NCBI GenBank assembly: GCA_025642075.2
Contig: JAODUO010000037.1
Span: forward strand, 740,001-804,000
DNA length: 64,000 nt
Reading direction: 5' to 3'
DNA from: Ridgeia piscesae
Taxonomy: Eukaryota; Annelida; Polychaeta; Sabellida; Siboglinidae
Positions 20,811-63,632 of the stretch are shown piece by piece; position 1 is the first letter of the stretch, and each line of letters begins with the position of its first letter. A model generated the notes under the pieces. That model saw nothing but the letters and a program-made list of their open reading frames with translations, did no database searches and was not told the origin of the DNA. A program made the position numbers and the translations under genes.

Positions 20811-21580
20811 ATACAGCTATGTTTCGTTTATTCGGTCTTCAATAATCCGGTTGTTTCGCGATACGCACACTTTGTGTGGGAACCATCTTGATAGTATACA
20901 TACTAAGGTATCTCGCTAATCCGCATCCGGTTTCGTTTATCCTATTCGTTTAGTAGAATGAGGTGTTTTGTCTAAACTTAACTGCTTCCTAATTTTCGGA
21001 TATTTTAAGACTAATTTCTTTCCGAACGACAATCACTTAGATCCATTATGTTGTCTCTGTGTAGAGGATCTTTCACTTATGTGCAATGATTGAGCGCTGA
21101 TCATTTCACCAGATGGCATCATTGTTAACATGGAAATAATTACAGGCAGGAGCTATTGAATGAATGACTGGTTAACAAATGTGAAAATCTATATTTTTCC
21201 ACATCGCGACCGGACGTCTATAAATAAGAGCGGACATGACAATGTATATCGTCCCTGGAGCATGTCTTTCGAGAAATGGACCTAGTGCTCAATCAGGGTC
21301 TCATGTCGAATATCTGGAGAATTAGAGTCAGTCGATGGCTACTGTAAAGCACCTACGTGTCGCCCCCATTGCTGCTTCCGAGGAAAAACTGATTCGAGAG
21401 CGATTTCTTTGCTGGTTCGTTGATGGTGCGACCGCGTCTGATGATGGGCGGTGTGTTGTCTTTGGTGACGTTGCTGCCTTTCTTCAGTCGCTTGCATCGT
21501 GCGGGCTTCTTCTTAGCAGTCGTACTCTCTGCTGTCGACACTGAAGCACCAGCGCGAACACAAGCCGTCAGGAAAACCAC
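10808..21580 (-). CDS. TTLL10: TTLL10-like tubulin polyglycylase (11 exons, spliced)
   Basis: Tubulin tyrosine ligase-like enzyme. The family's TTLL10 branch elongates glycine chains on tubulin and other proteins in cilia and flagella using ATP. Exons in transcript order: 21580-21357, 20582-20464, 20198-19992, 19572-19410, 18874-18703, 16429-16289, 15866-15750, 15148-15055, 14471-14263, 12871-12635, 11620-10808. All junctions are GT-AG and all phases agree. Family landmarks follow in order: FFLGSSNGGDT, YEFVPETYRLD, ICKPAAMNRGKGIYL (ATP-binding Lys region), DWRKFDIRAYML, HLTNQ, ENTVWSMDRLNDYI, KRMKQIML, FDFLVD and WLIEVNQNPSM (metal-binding Glu/Asn of the ATP-grasp core). Catalytic landmarks appear intact, so the enzyme is probably active; human TTLL10 is reported inactive. 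The C-terminal 270 residues are poorly conserved. The predicted product is about 815 residues, longer than the human protein. Only the 5' start is uncertain. Confidence 0.92.
11745..12190. repeat. diverged element, copy A
   Basis: Intronic. It shares a long collinear series of words with 13,779-14,185: aacttggaaaag, tagcaaa-aatcctgatt, aagtccgg, tctggcac, accaatggc, tttcctgtg, cgacaaagtcacac. Roughly 70-75% alike by eye over 400 bp, same orientation. Copy A contains an extra local repeat (cacacgacaccacacgt, about 3 units). Confidence 0.75.
12195..12616. mobile_element. MITE-like element, copy 2 (about 422 bp)
   Basis: Terminal inverted repeats of about 57 bp. The left end CCGGTGTTGTGGGCCGAGAT matches the reverse complement of the right end (CCGGTGTCACGGGCCGATAT) and the similarity continues. 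Each TIR holds internal palindromes built on GGGCCC and AGATTCG. No ORF. It lies in TTLL10 intron 10, with the right end 19 bp from the exon 10 boundary. Confidence 0.7.
12635..12871 (-). CDS. TTLL10: TTLL10 exon 10
   Basis: Encodes VVVEPKVCKQTRPRR, GGMRMRYRASEGW and PLEADGTPL. Acceptor TTGTCAG, donor CCGCTG|GTGATT. If the donor is skipped, the frame reaches TAG at 12,623-12,625 after LVIG, giving a shorter alternative C terminus. A MITE ends 19 bp past the exon. Confidence 0.75.
12876..13778. other. TTLL10 intron 9, remaining part
   Basis: CpG-rich intronic sequence with no further gene or repeat that I can support. Confidence 0.5.
13779..14185. repeat. diverged element, copy B
   Basis: Second copy of the 400-bp sequence described at 11,745-12,190, in the neighbouring TTLL10 intron and the same orientation. 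Not similar to any exon here. Probably an old unclassified transposable element. Confidence 0.75.
14263..14471 (-). CDS. TTLL10: TTLL10 exon 9
   Basis: Encodes VAIECFEKNSRK, FHLLLHDSTSFERFGV and LSLQQNTPE, beyond the catalytic core. Acceptor GCTTCCAG, donor CCCGAG|GTGGGT. Phase 1 in, phase 0 out. Confidence 0.85.
14525..14634. repeat. (ACACGC)n hexamer array
   Basis: About 18 near-perfect hexamers, ending directly at the SINE-like repeat. Confidence 0.97.
14631..15003 (+). mobile_element. SINE-like repeat, copy 1
   Basis: A collinear match to the reverse complement of 26,775-27,185 runs for about 350 bp. It begins with GCACTACCACTGGCCGAT (A-box-like TGGCCGAT), continues through TATACAATTATAGCA, CGCCAGTTGCTAC, ACCTCCTAAACATTGCAT and CATATCACATGACCG, and ends at GTAATCAGCCG. 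It is intronic in TTLL10, antisense to the gene. Confidence 0.65.
15055..15148 (-). CDS. TTLL10: TTLL10 exon 8
   Basis: Encodes VWLIEVNQNPSMATNC and REVVPEVLSNTL. The E and N of EVNQNP are the expected metal ligands. Acceptor CCTTGTAG, donor GCTAT|GTGAGT. Phase 0 in, phase 1 out. Confidence 0.93.
15301..15411. repeat. (TGCCAC)n hexamer array
   Basis: About 18 perfect hexamers flanked by TACTAC-type triplets. Confidence 0.97.
15750..15866 (-). CDS. TTLL10: TTLL10 exon 7
   Basis: Encodes KRMKQIMLQCFQAV and GFFELYGFDFLVDSEMN. Acceptor CTTTGCAG, donor ATGAAT|GTGAGT. Phase 0 in and out. Confidence 0.92.
15969..16013. repeat. (ATCG)n tetramer array
   Basis: About 11 self-complementary units. Every unit is palindromic and CpG-containing. 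Confidence 0.95.
16289..16429 (-). CDS. TTLL10: TTLL10 exon 6
   Basis: Encodes ENTVWSMDRLNDYI and HDWVFNGLT. The acceptor TGCCCGCAG is fused directly to a 1.7-kb 13-mer array. Donor TTGACG|GTCAGT. Phase 0 in and out. Confidence 0.92.
16436..18120. repeat. 13-bp minisatellite, about 130 units
   Basis: Unit CGGCAAGTAGACA on the plus strand, with frequent AAGAAG and CGACAAG variants and occasional 1-3 bp indels. It fills most of TTLL10 intron 5 and ends 7 bp before the exon 6 acceptor. In the sense (minus) direction it is pyrimidine-rich and has no AG. Degenerate units continue to about 18,200. The 580-620 residue Leu/Cys/Val frames on it are artefacts. Confidence 0.97.
18703..18874 (-). CDS. 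TTLL10: TTLL10 exon 5
   Basis: Encodes YIMNPLLLDWRKFDIRAYML, HEGYARLCLLEYD and HLTNQ, all core TTL signatures. Acceptor CCCGTAG, donor AACCAG|GTATCG. Phase 2 in, phase 0 out. Confidence 0.93.
18938..19003. repeat. (TA)n microsatellite
   Basis: About 32 TA units in TTLL10 intron 4. Confidence 0.97.
19410..19572 (-). CDS. TTLL10: TTLL10 exon 4
   Basis: Encodes DGDIWICKPAAMNRGKGIYL, the ATP-grasp Lys and glycine-rich loop, then a variable basic segment ending DDHIIQR. Acceptor AACCAG, donor CAACG|GTGCGC. Phase 1 in, phase 2 out. Confidence 0.93.
19636..19885. repeat. GA-rich purine tract with AGAGAGC units
   Basis: Purine-rich region: GGGAGA words, then about nine AGAGAGCAG units, then decaying AGAAGAGACAG. 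Intronic (TTLL10 intron 3). Confidence 0.95.
19992..20198 (-). CDS. TTLL10: TTLL10 exon 3
   Basis: Acceptor CCTAAAG, donor TCAAAG|GTTAGC. Encodes EGRFMVNRIPKSTMLTNKLS and YEFVPETYRLD, the family's N-P-x-LLTxK and PETYRLD motifs. Phase 1 in, phase 1 out. Confidence 0.92.
20464..20582 (-). CDS. TTLL10: TTLL10 exon 2
   Basis: Acceptor TCCGCCAG, donor AAAGAAG|GTTCGT. Encodes TLVRLGWLRVYELGRKGVK and LMWVDNWKQ, equivalent to the KGWxR...YxLKW segment of the family. Phase 2 in, phase 1 out. Confidence 0.88.
20680..20811. repeat. CAAT-rich tract and (TA)n
   Basis: AATCAATCATTC/CAAACAAT words lead into a short TA array. Intronic (TTLL10 intron 1). Confidence 0.9.
21357..21580 (-). CDS. TTLL10: TTLL10 exon 1 (as seen)
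   Basis: Encodes a basic Lys/Arg-rich stretch and then NQFFLGSSNGGDT, matching the FFxxGxxNG start of the TTL domain in TTLL10. The donor is ACAC|GTAGGT, phase 2. The 5' end is uncertain: either the ATG at 21,580 is used, or a GCTTCAG acceptor at 21,541 joins an unseen upstream exon. Confidence 0.75.
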
Positions 21581-21599
21581 CCAGCCATGCTTAAATTAC

Positions 21600-23280
21600 T
21601 GCATAAAAAAGTGAATTCGTGTACATCCACCACTGTCTACGAAATAGGTTCTATGTGGATTACATCGTCAAAGGTTCAGCATGGCAAACAGGTGCCAACG
21701 TATATCAGTTAACAGTTCGATTAGGTAAACATTACACTCCCCTTCCCACAGTATACATACATTACGCCCTGCGCCACAACAACACCAACACTTGCAACAT
21801 TAGTCAGGGGCATTATACCCTAGGCAGGTTGATAATACGTCCGCGGCAATCCCTCCTACACGGCTTGCAATTGCTTAGATTTTCCACGCAAGCCAGAGGT
21901 GTGATAGTTTCTCTGTACTATCTCTGACACGTATGCTATGCAATGTACGGACGTACGCTGAATCAGTTGTACCTCGGTCCATGTTTATCTCGTCCCGTGA
22001 TTTGAAGTCCGAGCTTAAAGGGAGGGTACCAGCGCCTTAGCCCAAAATTGGCAGAGCAGTAATTTGCAACTACAAGTTTGCTGTCTGCTGTCTAGAACGT
22101 GGGAAAGTTAAACATTAAAGGTTGTTGCGATTAACTCTGCTCGCCTCGGCACTATTGCCAATCAGTTTTGTTTTGAAACTGGGTGTTTTGTTTACTATTT
22201 GAAGGGCATCTTTCCAATTTCGAAAATTGTTAACGTTCCGAGCTTAATAAAATAACTAAAAACAAATTGGCAGGCAGTAAGCTTTCAACATGCATGTTGT
22301 AGTTGTGAGAATAAAAGTAGTAGATTTAAATGAAACAACAAACCCTTGGAGCTGTCACTCTCGTTTTAACTTCAAATGAGCAATTCATTTGGATCCAATG
22401 CCCGCACGCAGGCCACAAAACGTCGCAATATGCTTGGACAACCCGCTACCGAATAAATCACGTTATGATAGCCTATGGCTATGTGGTTATGCCGGGAAAA
22501 CAGGTGTGATCTGACTTGATCTCTTGTTTGAAATATGGCGTAGGCCATTATTGGCATTAAGATACAAAGGAAGCAACGTATCGGTGTAAAAGCGTTTACA
22601 ATAGTATCGTATCGTCTGATTATCGTCACCTGTGTTGATGTTGCTCTCACGCCTCAGCATTCCGTTTCCGGAGACTGGAGCAGGCAAAGCACGATTCAAT
22701 CAGGCCTCGGGGTCAATCCGCGCAAAACGCGAAAACGTTGGCGCATGAGCGCAGGTTTGTGGCGACGTCACAGTCACAGCAACTTTGAAGACGTCACCAG
22801 AAATTTCAGCGCTTATGCCACAGAAACTATTTCGTCCCCACTTCATGTCAAGCGTCGATTATTCACGACATGCTTTTACTCAAAAAACTCTCCACTAGTC
22901 ATTATAGTATCTCCATATGTAACGGAACCTAGTGACGTCACAATATTTACGTTGTTTTTAAAAGTAGTTTCGGTAAAAGAGACATTGCTGCGGAATGCCA
23001 AGCGAAAATAGGAGGGAATTGTATTCCCTCTCTCATGACAGCACGCCTGGATATAGAAATCTTCAACAACCAGTTGAATGGACAGTTTATTAGCACTGCA
23101 GACGACGTAATGGGAAGGACAAAGATTACACGGAGGTTTGAATGACGAATGATGTTCTACAAAAGTGTAATAAACGAGGAGAACTAAAACAAAACGCTTC
23201 AAGAGTGACACAGATCGGGACAACTACATCAACATCAACATAGAAGTCAAAGAGCAATCAGGAAGGGCAAGGAGAATTGG
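21600..23280. other. intergenic region upstream of TTLL10
   Basis: Expected to hold the TTLL10 promoter, but no clear core motif is visible. A minus-strand ORF at 22,876-23,223 has no supporting feature. Confidence 0.4.
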
Positions 23281-23282
23281 GT

Positions 23283-24720
23283 GACGTATCAATGCACCCC
23301 AGTCATTGTTGGCCTTCTTCTGTCTCGAAAGACAATGGGTTGTGCGCCCACAGTGTATCAGTCCGGGTTGCTGCAGCGCCTGCTGTGACTGTGTAGTCCG
23401 ATCCTTGAGCCACAGACTCTGTTACAGTTGCTGCATTTGAAGATCTTCGCACCTGGCTCAGCGGTTGTTTCTGCCATCTGCTTCTTACGTTCCTTTTTCT
23501 CCTCCCACTGCTCCCTTCTCCTGTTCCCTTCTCCGGCTCTAACAGGTGCGGATGCCTGTCCTGATAGCAGTCCTCCAACTACTGCGGTCTGCGGCTTGGG
23601 TTTCCCAGTTTGCTGGGTTGATGCTGCCTGCCTCCATGTCACCTTTGCAGACATCTCTGAACCGAAGGATAGGCATTCCGCTGGGTCTGGTGCAATGGCA
23701 AGATCCCCATACAGAGTATCCTTAGGGATTCTTCCATCCTTCATTCGTCTGACATGACCAAGCCAGCGCAAACGCCTTTGGGGTAGTAAAGCAAACAGAC
23801 TCGGCATTCTTGCTTTCGCTAAGACGTCCTAGTCGTGGATGCGGACTTGTCAGGTGATGCCCTGGATCTTTCGAAGGCAGCGCATATGGAACATGTTGAG
23901 GCTACGCTCTTGGCGAGTGTGCAGGATCCAAGCTTCACTGCTATAAAGCAGAATGCTGAGTACGCAGGCTTTAAAAAACGTCCATCTTGGTTTTCGTGGT
24001 CAGCATAGCGTTGTCTCCCAGTCACACCCTCGCTGTTGCTACCTTGCCGATCCTCTTGTCTAGTTCTGAGTCCAGAGAGAGGATGCTGGATATGGTGGAT
24101 CCGAGGTACACGAATACTTCCATAACTTCCAAGGTGTAATCGTCTATTTGAACGCTGGGGACACTGCAGACGTCTTGTCCTAAAATGCTGGTCTTATTGA
24201 GACTTCTTGTGAGATCAAATTATCTGCACGCACGAGCAAAGAGCTGTGAGCGGTCAGAGCAGCGTCATCTGCAAAAAGCATCTCCATGATTAATACATTA
24301 CGTACTTTGGTCTTTGCTCGCAAACGTGCGAGGTTGAAAAGGTTCCCATCACTTCGTACGTGGAGATATACCCCGTATGTATGTATGTATGTATGTATGT
24401 ATGTATGTATGTATGTATGTATGTATGTATGTATGTATGTATGTATGTATGTATGTATGTATGTATGTATGTATGTATGTATGTATGTACGTAGTAGTAC
24501 GTACGTACGTACGTACGTACGTACGTACGTACGTACGTACGTACGTACGTACGTACGTACGTATGTAGGTTCGATGTACGTATAGATACTGTTATCGCCA
24601 CCTCTTCAGTGCTACTCGGGCGAAGGGCTTCCTAACAACGGTAGCTGTTGCATTGGCTGCGATCTCCCTTATTTCACATAGTGTGGTGGTTTTGGGATGC
24701 CATCCCTTCATCCCAGCACT
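23283..24720 (-). mobile_element. decayed non-LTR retrotransposon (LINE), 3' part
   Basis: Frameshifted minus-strand fragments in order: NKGDR-CNSYR (about 24,660), EMLFADDAALTAHS (the RT catalytic FADD, about 24,280), SILLYSSEAW (about 23,940), RRLRWLGHVRRMKDGRIPKD (about 23,760), and a C-terminal zinc-finger-like CSNCNRVCGSRIGLHSHSRRC-type end (about 23,430), followed by a CTCGAGAC-like 3' tail. The segment between NSYR and FADD is missing; an ATGT/ACGT array sits in its place. Many stops: dead copy. Confidence 0.85.
24377..24565. repeat. (ATGT)n-(ACGT)n compound array
   Basis: About 28 ATGT units pass through a GTAGTAGTACGT junction into about 18 ACGT units. The second half is fully self-complementary. 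Confidence 0.97.
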
Positions 24721-24744
24721 GTAGCAGCAACTCATGGAAATGGT

Positions 24745-25150
24745 TTGGGAGATCGTAGCAACTGCAACAGCTACCGTGGAATCTCCCTCCTCGAGATTGT
24801 TGGGACGGCCTCCCCCCGAATAGCATTGGACAGGCTGCAGTAATTGTCAGAACGAGTATACCCAGAGGCCCAATGGGGGTTCAGAGCAGGAAGATCAACC
24901 ATCGATATGATTTTCCCACTACGGTAGCTGCCAGAGAAATGCCGTGAACAGAGGCAACCACTTTACATCGCCTTCGTTGACCTAACCAAGGCTTTCGACC
25001 TGGTAAGCAGGAACGGCCTCTTCACAATGCTGCAAAGGAGGATTGTATGTCCTCCAAAACTATTGAAAATCATAACGCCCTTCCACGAAGACAGGGAAGG
25101 TACTGTCCAGCTTAGTGCCTCGTCGTCAGATCCGGAGGGATGTCAATAGC
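24745..25150 (+). mobile_element. inverted LINE fragment carrying the RT mid-region
   Basis: Plus-strand decayed frame: NCNSYRGISLLEIVG, AQWGFRAGRSTIDMIF, then LYIAFVDLTKAFDLV (RT block A aspartate). Opposite orientation to the 23,283-24,720 fragment, and it contains the part missing there. A 32-bp imperfect inverted repeat (24,638-24,669 / 24,749-24,780) marks the shared segment. Confidence 0.85.
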
Positions 25151-25319
25151 CTTGCTAATCTCTTCTGTTTATGGTGGAATGTCTTCCACGGCAGCCAGGG
25201 GGTGGTATTCTGAACTGCTGTCTCGGTGACGATGGTTTCTCTTGAGTGGACCACCTCAGTCAACAACAACGTGAATCGCAACAACACTGCAGCAACGTTC
25301 AGGACGATTAAAATATCAC

Positions 25320-26090
25320 TAAGGGAAAAGAAACCAGAACAATTGTCATGAAAAATAAAGATGCCAATTTCCTGACTGAAAAGAAAATAGAAGGAGTACT
25401 GCGAAGAACTCTACACTTATCAGCTGAATTCTGATCCAACCATGTTGAATATGCTGAAGAAGGAAACTGATACATCACAGGAAGATGCGAGCAGCTATAG
25501 ATATGGTAAATCACCTGGAATTGACAATGTAACTTCTGAAATGTTGAAGAAGTGAAGAGACAGTTGAAGCATACGTAAAGTTATGTAATGGAGTGTGGAA
25601 ATCAGGAACTTGGCCGTTTGCATGGACACAATCACTTATCATCCCTCTCTAACGGAAGGGAAACCTGAAATGTTGCAGTAATTATCGCTCTATTAGCCTG
25701 ATAAGTCATCCTAGCAATATAATTTTGAAACGACTGCGCTGACAAGCAGAAGAAATCACTGCTGAAGAGCAAGTAGTGTTTCAAAAAGGGCGCAACACAG
25801 TTGAGCAGGTCTTCAACCTTAGATTGTTGAACAAGAAGTTCAGAAATGACTGGAAACCAATATTCCATAATTTCGTAGATTTCGATCGGATCTAGCAAGA
25901 AGGAGTGTGCTAAATTCTGAGAAAGTGTTCGACATCAGCCAAGGAATTGTAAATACAATTGAGGCCTTGTATCAAACATCCCAGAGGGCAGTTCTGATTG
26001 GAGATTAAATTAGTAACTGGTTGTCCACCCAGGTTGCTGTAAGACAGCGGTGTTTACTCTCACCTACCATTTCAACATCTTCCTAAAATA
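25320..26090 (+). mobile_element. second decayed LINE fragment
   Basis: Interrupted plus-strand frame with SPGIDNVTSEMLKK, LIIPL...NYRSISLISHPS, EEQVVFQKGRNTVEQVFNLR and VDFDRI, the fingers and palm region of a different reverse transcriptase. Diverged from the neighbouring LINE, with several stops and frameshifts. Confidence 0.8.
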
Positions 26091-26099
26091 TAATTTGTA

Positions 26100-26770
26100 T
26101 GATGTAATCAATATCCAAATTTGCCTTTTCCACTTAAACTTGTAAAACTGTGATGTAATCGGTGCGGATTTAATTTATAATACTCGTTAAACATACAAAA
26201 GTGCAGCACGGCTTCTGAATCGACGGGAATACGAGACAACTAAGCTGGATTGTTTAAATACGAGTCGAGCAAAACAAGGAACCTAGTGCGTCATGATTGA
26301 CGTGACAGTTCGCTTCTATTAGGTATCTCGATTAGCCTACACCTTGAGAAAGAAAAGACTGACTGATTGCAGATGGTGCAGTTTCATCAATGGATATATC
26401 GTTTCATGACAACTAAATAAGAAAACTAATGATAACATTAAACCTCCATGTCCGCGGTCTGCAACTTGCACCCTACTGCAGCCTGTGAAGTTTGAAGACG
26501 TTGGGGGTAACACGGTCTCCAGTCTAAGATGGGCACCTCCTTATATCTTGGCCGTAAGGTCGTATCGCATTTTGTCGATCAGAAGCTACACTTCCAAGTT
26601 TGGTTCTATTTTGCAGACCATTCTGGAAAGTCTCCACATTGCAGCGCCCCGGTGCGGCACTCAAGAGTACCTAGAAAATACACCAATGGAAAATGAGAAG
26701 TGGCACTAAATTTATATAACCTGCGCATACCGAAGCATAGTAACTTGATTGTATCATAGACCTACGGAGC
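26100..26770. other. intergenic, nothing recognised
   Basis: No supported feature. Confidence 0.4.
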
Positions 26771-26774
26771 AAAC

Positions 26775-27185
26775 GGCTTAGTCATCATCGCGCATCAGGG
26801 GGCGCTGCGGCTGATTACATAAGTACTAGCTGTTCTCTACGTCTGGCATATCCCTTTCAAACATCCTATTTTAACGTCAGGCAATTAAATCGTCCATGAG
26901 GAGTGTAGTCCGCCTACGGTCATGTGATATAATATTTTGGGCGATTTAGCCACACTCTGCTCGTGTTATATGCAATATTTAGGAGGTGAATGGGTCATTA
27001 CATTGAGATTCACACCAGTCGTGTATCCGTCTTCAAATTGGGTATTTGCTGTACCCAGTACCCACGGATGACGCTGTAGCGACTGGCGAAGTCAATTGCT
27101 ATAATTGTATAGTTCGAATCCGCGCACTCCCAAGGCCGTGCTTTACGGAGACGATCGGCCAAGGGTAGCGCAACGACCCCTTGCT
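26775..27185 (-). mobile_element. SINE-like repeat, copy 2
   Basis: Fuller copy, read on the minus strand. It starts GCGCTACCCTTGGCCGATCG, with an A-box-like TGGCCGATCG and, about 45 bp later, GGATTCGAAC resembling a Pol III B box. The unique body shared with 14,631-15,003 follows. The head suggests a tRNA-derived SINE, which remains to be tested. Confidence 0.65.
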
Positions 27186-27189
27186 TGCG

Positions 27190-30120
27190 AGGAACCTTAC
27201 GCGTGCTTTATTAGTAGGTAGATAAGCCACCGAGAAGCAAGACTGAAATTATTTTAATCATTGACATTACTTCCGACAGGTGACAGCACCAGCGCAGCAT
27301 ATTCGTGAATCTTCTTTCACTTGTCCAGGTGGCGCCGTTGGAAATGCAGTGTCACAGGAAAATAGTGTTTGGCTAATTGAACAGATGGGAGCCATTTTCG
27401 GTCCTATTCCAGCGCTGCAGAAGCGGCAGTGCCTGCGTGCCTAGCTGATAACGTTATAACAAAAAAACATGTCGCTAAATATACTGCCACACCGATCCAA
27501 CTCTTAATGCGCAAGTCCATAAGCAGGGCTTTTTTCGCGGGGCATGTAATATGTTTGCTAACAAGGGCCGAAATCGTAATAATACTCTACATAAAGTTGA
27601 TTCCTCTGCACCTGCTCAGGGAATACTGTTAGCATATTCACAGTACATTTGCTTGAGGCTGCCGGTTGAACTAGTTGTGCCCCCTACAATGGTACAACAT
27701 ACGGTATGCAATAATTATCATAAATATACCCCTCCCCCTAAAGAGGTGTTTGTTAAAATAATATATAAAATAAATAATTTAAGTTCCTCATTATTAAAGT
27801 CAACATATGGACTGAGGAAAGGTGACCCGAATAAAGAGGTGACCCCACAAACGCGACTAATTTCCTATTCTTGACTGTTATGGAAATAACTTAGGACTAT
27901 CCTATGATGACTAGTTGCGAGGTGACAGTAAATCGAAACTCGACAGTCATATATTCCAAATAATGTTTCGGATATTATGCAAGGTAGGTATTACATTGTG
28001 CGGTTATTATTTCTAGGAATAACTGGATTATTTAGTAGCTGACTTGAGCATCATTATGCATATTAAACATAAGAAAACATAATGACTACGAGTATAGTAA
28101 ACCTTGATGGGAAGCGGGAAGCTTTCACAAACAACACTGGACAATGAAAGTAGTTATTTAAAAACACGGATAATGAAGGTCCCTAGAATGATGCTGAGCT
28201 CCCAGGCATTGCAATCCTATATTTTCCATTTATCTCCCTCAACATCCTACAAATGTTTCTCGGCGGGAAACATAAACAGTCACATATCGTGTCCATGTTC
28301 GCTCCGATTAGAGCATCACAAAGCAGAACGATGCTACAATATTATTTGGGGTTATTTTATCAAATGATTTAGGAATAGTAGGCGTAGGTTAGTCTCAGGA
28401 GACGACGCTAATGCACCCTGTTGTCAACTTACAGAATGGTGACATCATCTGCTGTGGTTGTGCAAATCAACCGTCCTTGCTCCAGCAAGAGCAGACGAAG
28501 CAAGATGAGTTGTTGAAACTTGTTGTTTGTGCCTCATCCTCTTGTCTCGTTCGCATGACGTTGCTTGTTTTCATCTGCCCATCTATCTACTGTATAAATA
28601 TTGTCCGACTGCAAGCAATGCGATCATCGGCCACTGCCCCAGTCTTTGGAGACTGATGTTGCAGGTCTTAAAGTATCGCTGACAGACGTCCTTGAAATTA
28701 ACAATAATAATATGACAAAGAAGAATGTTAATGATAATAGTAGTATAATAAGGAAACTTTTACTGCGCCTAAGTTCTAGGAAACCAGGTCCAAGTTGTAC
28801 TGCACTGATATATAGTGGCTAAACGTACCTATCGGGGTACGTTTCTCAGTGACCGCAAATCTAAGGACTTGGGCGTCATTTCAAAAAGGCGAGATGTCCA
28901 AAGAGGATGTATTTCGGTGAGCGGCCGTCCTCCAAACAGTAACTTATTGTAATTTAAAAGCATAAATTTTACTGTTCAATAAAAGCAACTGTACTGTTCA
29001 GTAAAAGCAAATGAAACCCTAGCGAGCGACAGCTGAACAAGTGGTGTATATTGACATCGTCACGGTTCAACGGCAATAAAAGGGTATCTTCTGAAGCTGC
29101 CCGACATGCAATTACTGATAATAAAAGGGTTGAAATGCATTGGAAACAGTGTGTTTGAAATGAATATCGGTTGCGTGTCCGTTATCGTCGATGAAATATT
29201 AGCTGGCTTGTGCAATACACGGACGTGTGTATTAGGTACCTATTATTGTTACGGACACCAATTCAACCGGTACAGAGTCCCGTAGCAATGCTACGCTTTG
29301 TGTATTCACTGTTCGTAATTTCGCGGGGAGCAATTGCGGGAGGGGCGTTCACATAGGGCGCGGTTATAAGGTTGCGGGGAGGGCGTTTACCACTACTTGC
29401 ACACTTTTGCTGAGACAGTCATAGTCATCAACATCACAAGTCAATGGGAATGGGTGGCTACCTAGATTTTGGATTATTTTGTGGTTGCGTAGGAGTGGTT
29501 TTAAACAGGGTTTTAGAAACGAAACTAATGTCTAAATAACCATAAAGTAAACTGTCATAGCCAAGCATTATTTTAGTAGCCTAAATAGTGTTACATGATG
29601 TTTTATCTGTTAAAATACAATAATAAATTGTGACGGAATGAGCATCACATTGACAACAAAACAGTCACAAAGTTACACTTACATGTGTAGGTCTATATTT
29701 ATCATGTTGTTTACATATACTATCTAGACCACTTCACGTTCAGACCAATGGGCCTATGTAACATAACCATGCTGTAGGGCCTGCGAATAATTCCTCCTAA
29801 GACTATGTAACAAAACTAACATCTAAAGACTAAATGATTGCACGCAGGAGGCTAGAAGGAATATGGGTATAATAATTAGATTATAGTTGTTATGAATCCT
29901 TCGTAATTTGCTAAGCTTAAATTGTGCACACATTACATGCAATAAGTCATTACAATAATAAATGTCTTTTTAACAATAATAATTTTTTATGCACCAGTCA
30001 AATGTGTTGTCACCCAACCTAACTGCCTTTTAAACCATTTCTGAAAGCTGTTGTGATATTGACATACAACACACAACATCGATGAGGATCTGTTTGTCAA
30101 TCAAAATTAATTATCACAAG
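27190..30120. other. intergenic, no gene recognised
   Basis: Mixed sequence. CpG becomes sparse from about 29,450. A G-rich block (gcgggaggggcg / gcggggagggcg) lies at 29,320-29,390. No ORF or RNA gene is supported. Confidence 0.4.
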
Positions 30121-30179
30121 CACAACGCGTTATAAACAAAACGATCCGGGTGATAGGTTTTGTGAAACACCCATCTAAT

Positions 30180-30637
30180 CAGATGGCCACATCCAGAACG
30201 ATGCTCCGTGTCCTTTGTTTAGTTCAGCGTAGCCTGCACACGTCATACGAGCTACCTGCCTGAACGTATCTTCAGGCATCCTTTGCTTTGCCTTGGCAGC
30301 CAAGAAATGTTAGTTCCTATTCAGGCTCGAAAAGCGCTCTAAAAAGGCTTTGATGCTGCGCCGCACGGCTAATTAACCGGATAGATTTGCTCAAACAATA
30401 GCCGGCCAGCCCGTCACGTCCGTGTTAGTGTTTATTGAGTGGAGTGGGCATCGTTTGACGGCAATAACGCATTGAGAACTTGTCGAAGTCGTGCGCCATG
30501 TTTGGCTGCTGATGATGCATGACGGGAGGCGTTGGACGCATGCTCCTCGGAGACTCGTCCAACATCACTGCTTGTTTGAAGTGAGAGCTTGATGGTGGGG
30601 AGCGCGGTAACCGCGTCCCACACGCACAAATTCAACG
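30180..30637 (+). promoter_or_regulatory. CpG-rich promoter / 5' UTR region of the RREB1-like gene
   Basis: CpG density rises between about 30,180 and 31,070 around the first coding exon. No TATA box is evident. The start site cannot be placed from sequence alone. Confidence 0.45.

Positions 30638-63632
<32,995 letters not shown>

Noticed and set aside
22876..23223. 115-codon minus-strand ORF with hydrophobic N terminus
   Set aside because: No domain, splice or promoter support; composition consistent with chance.
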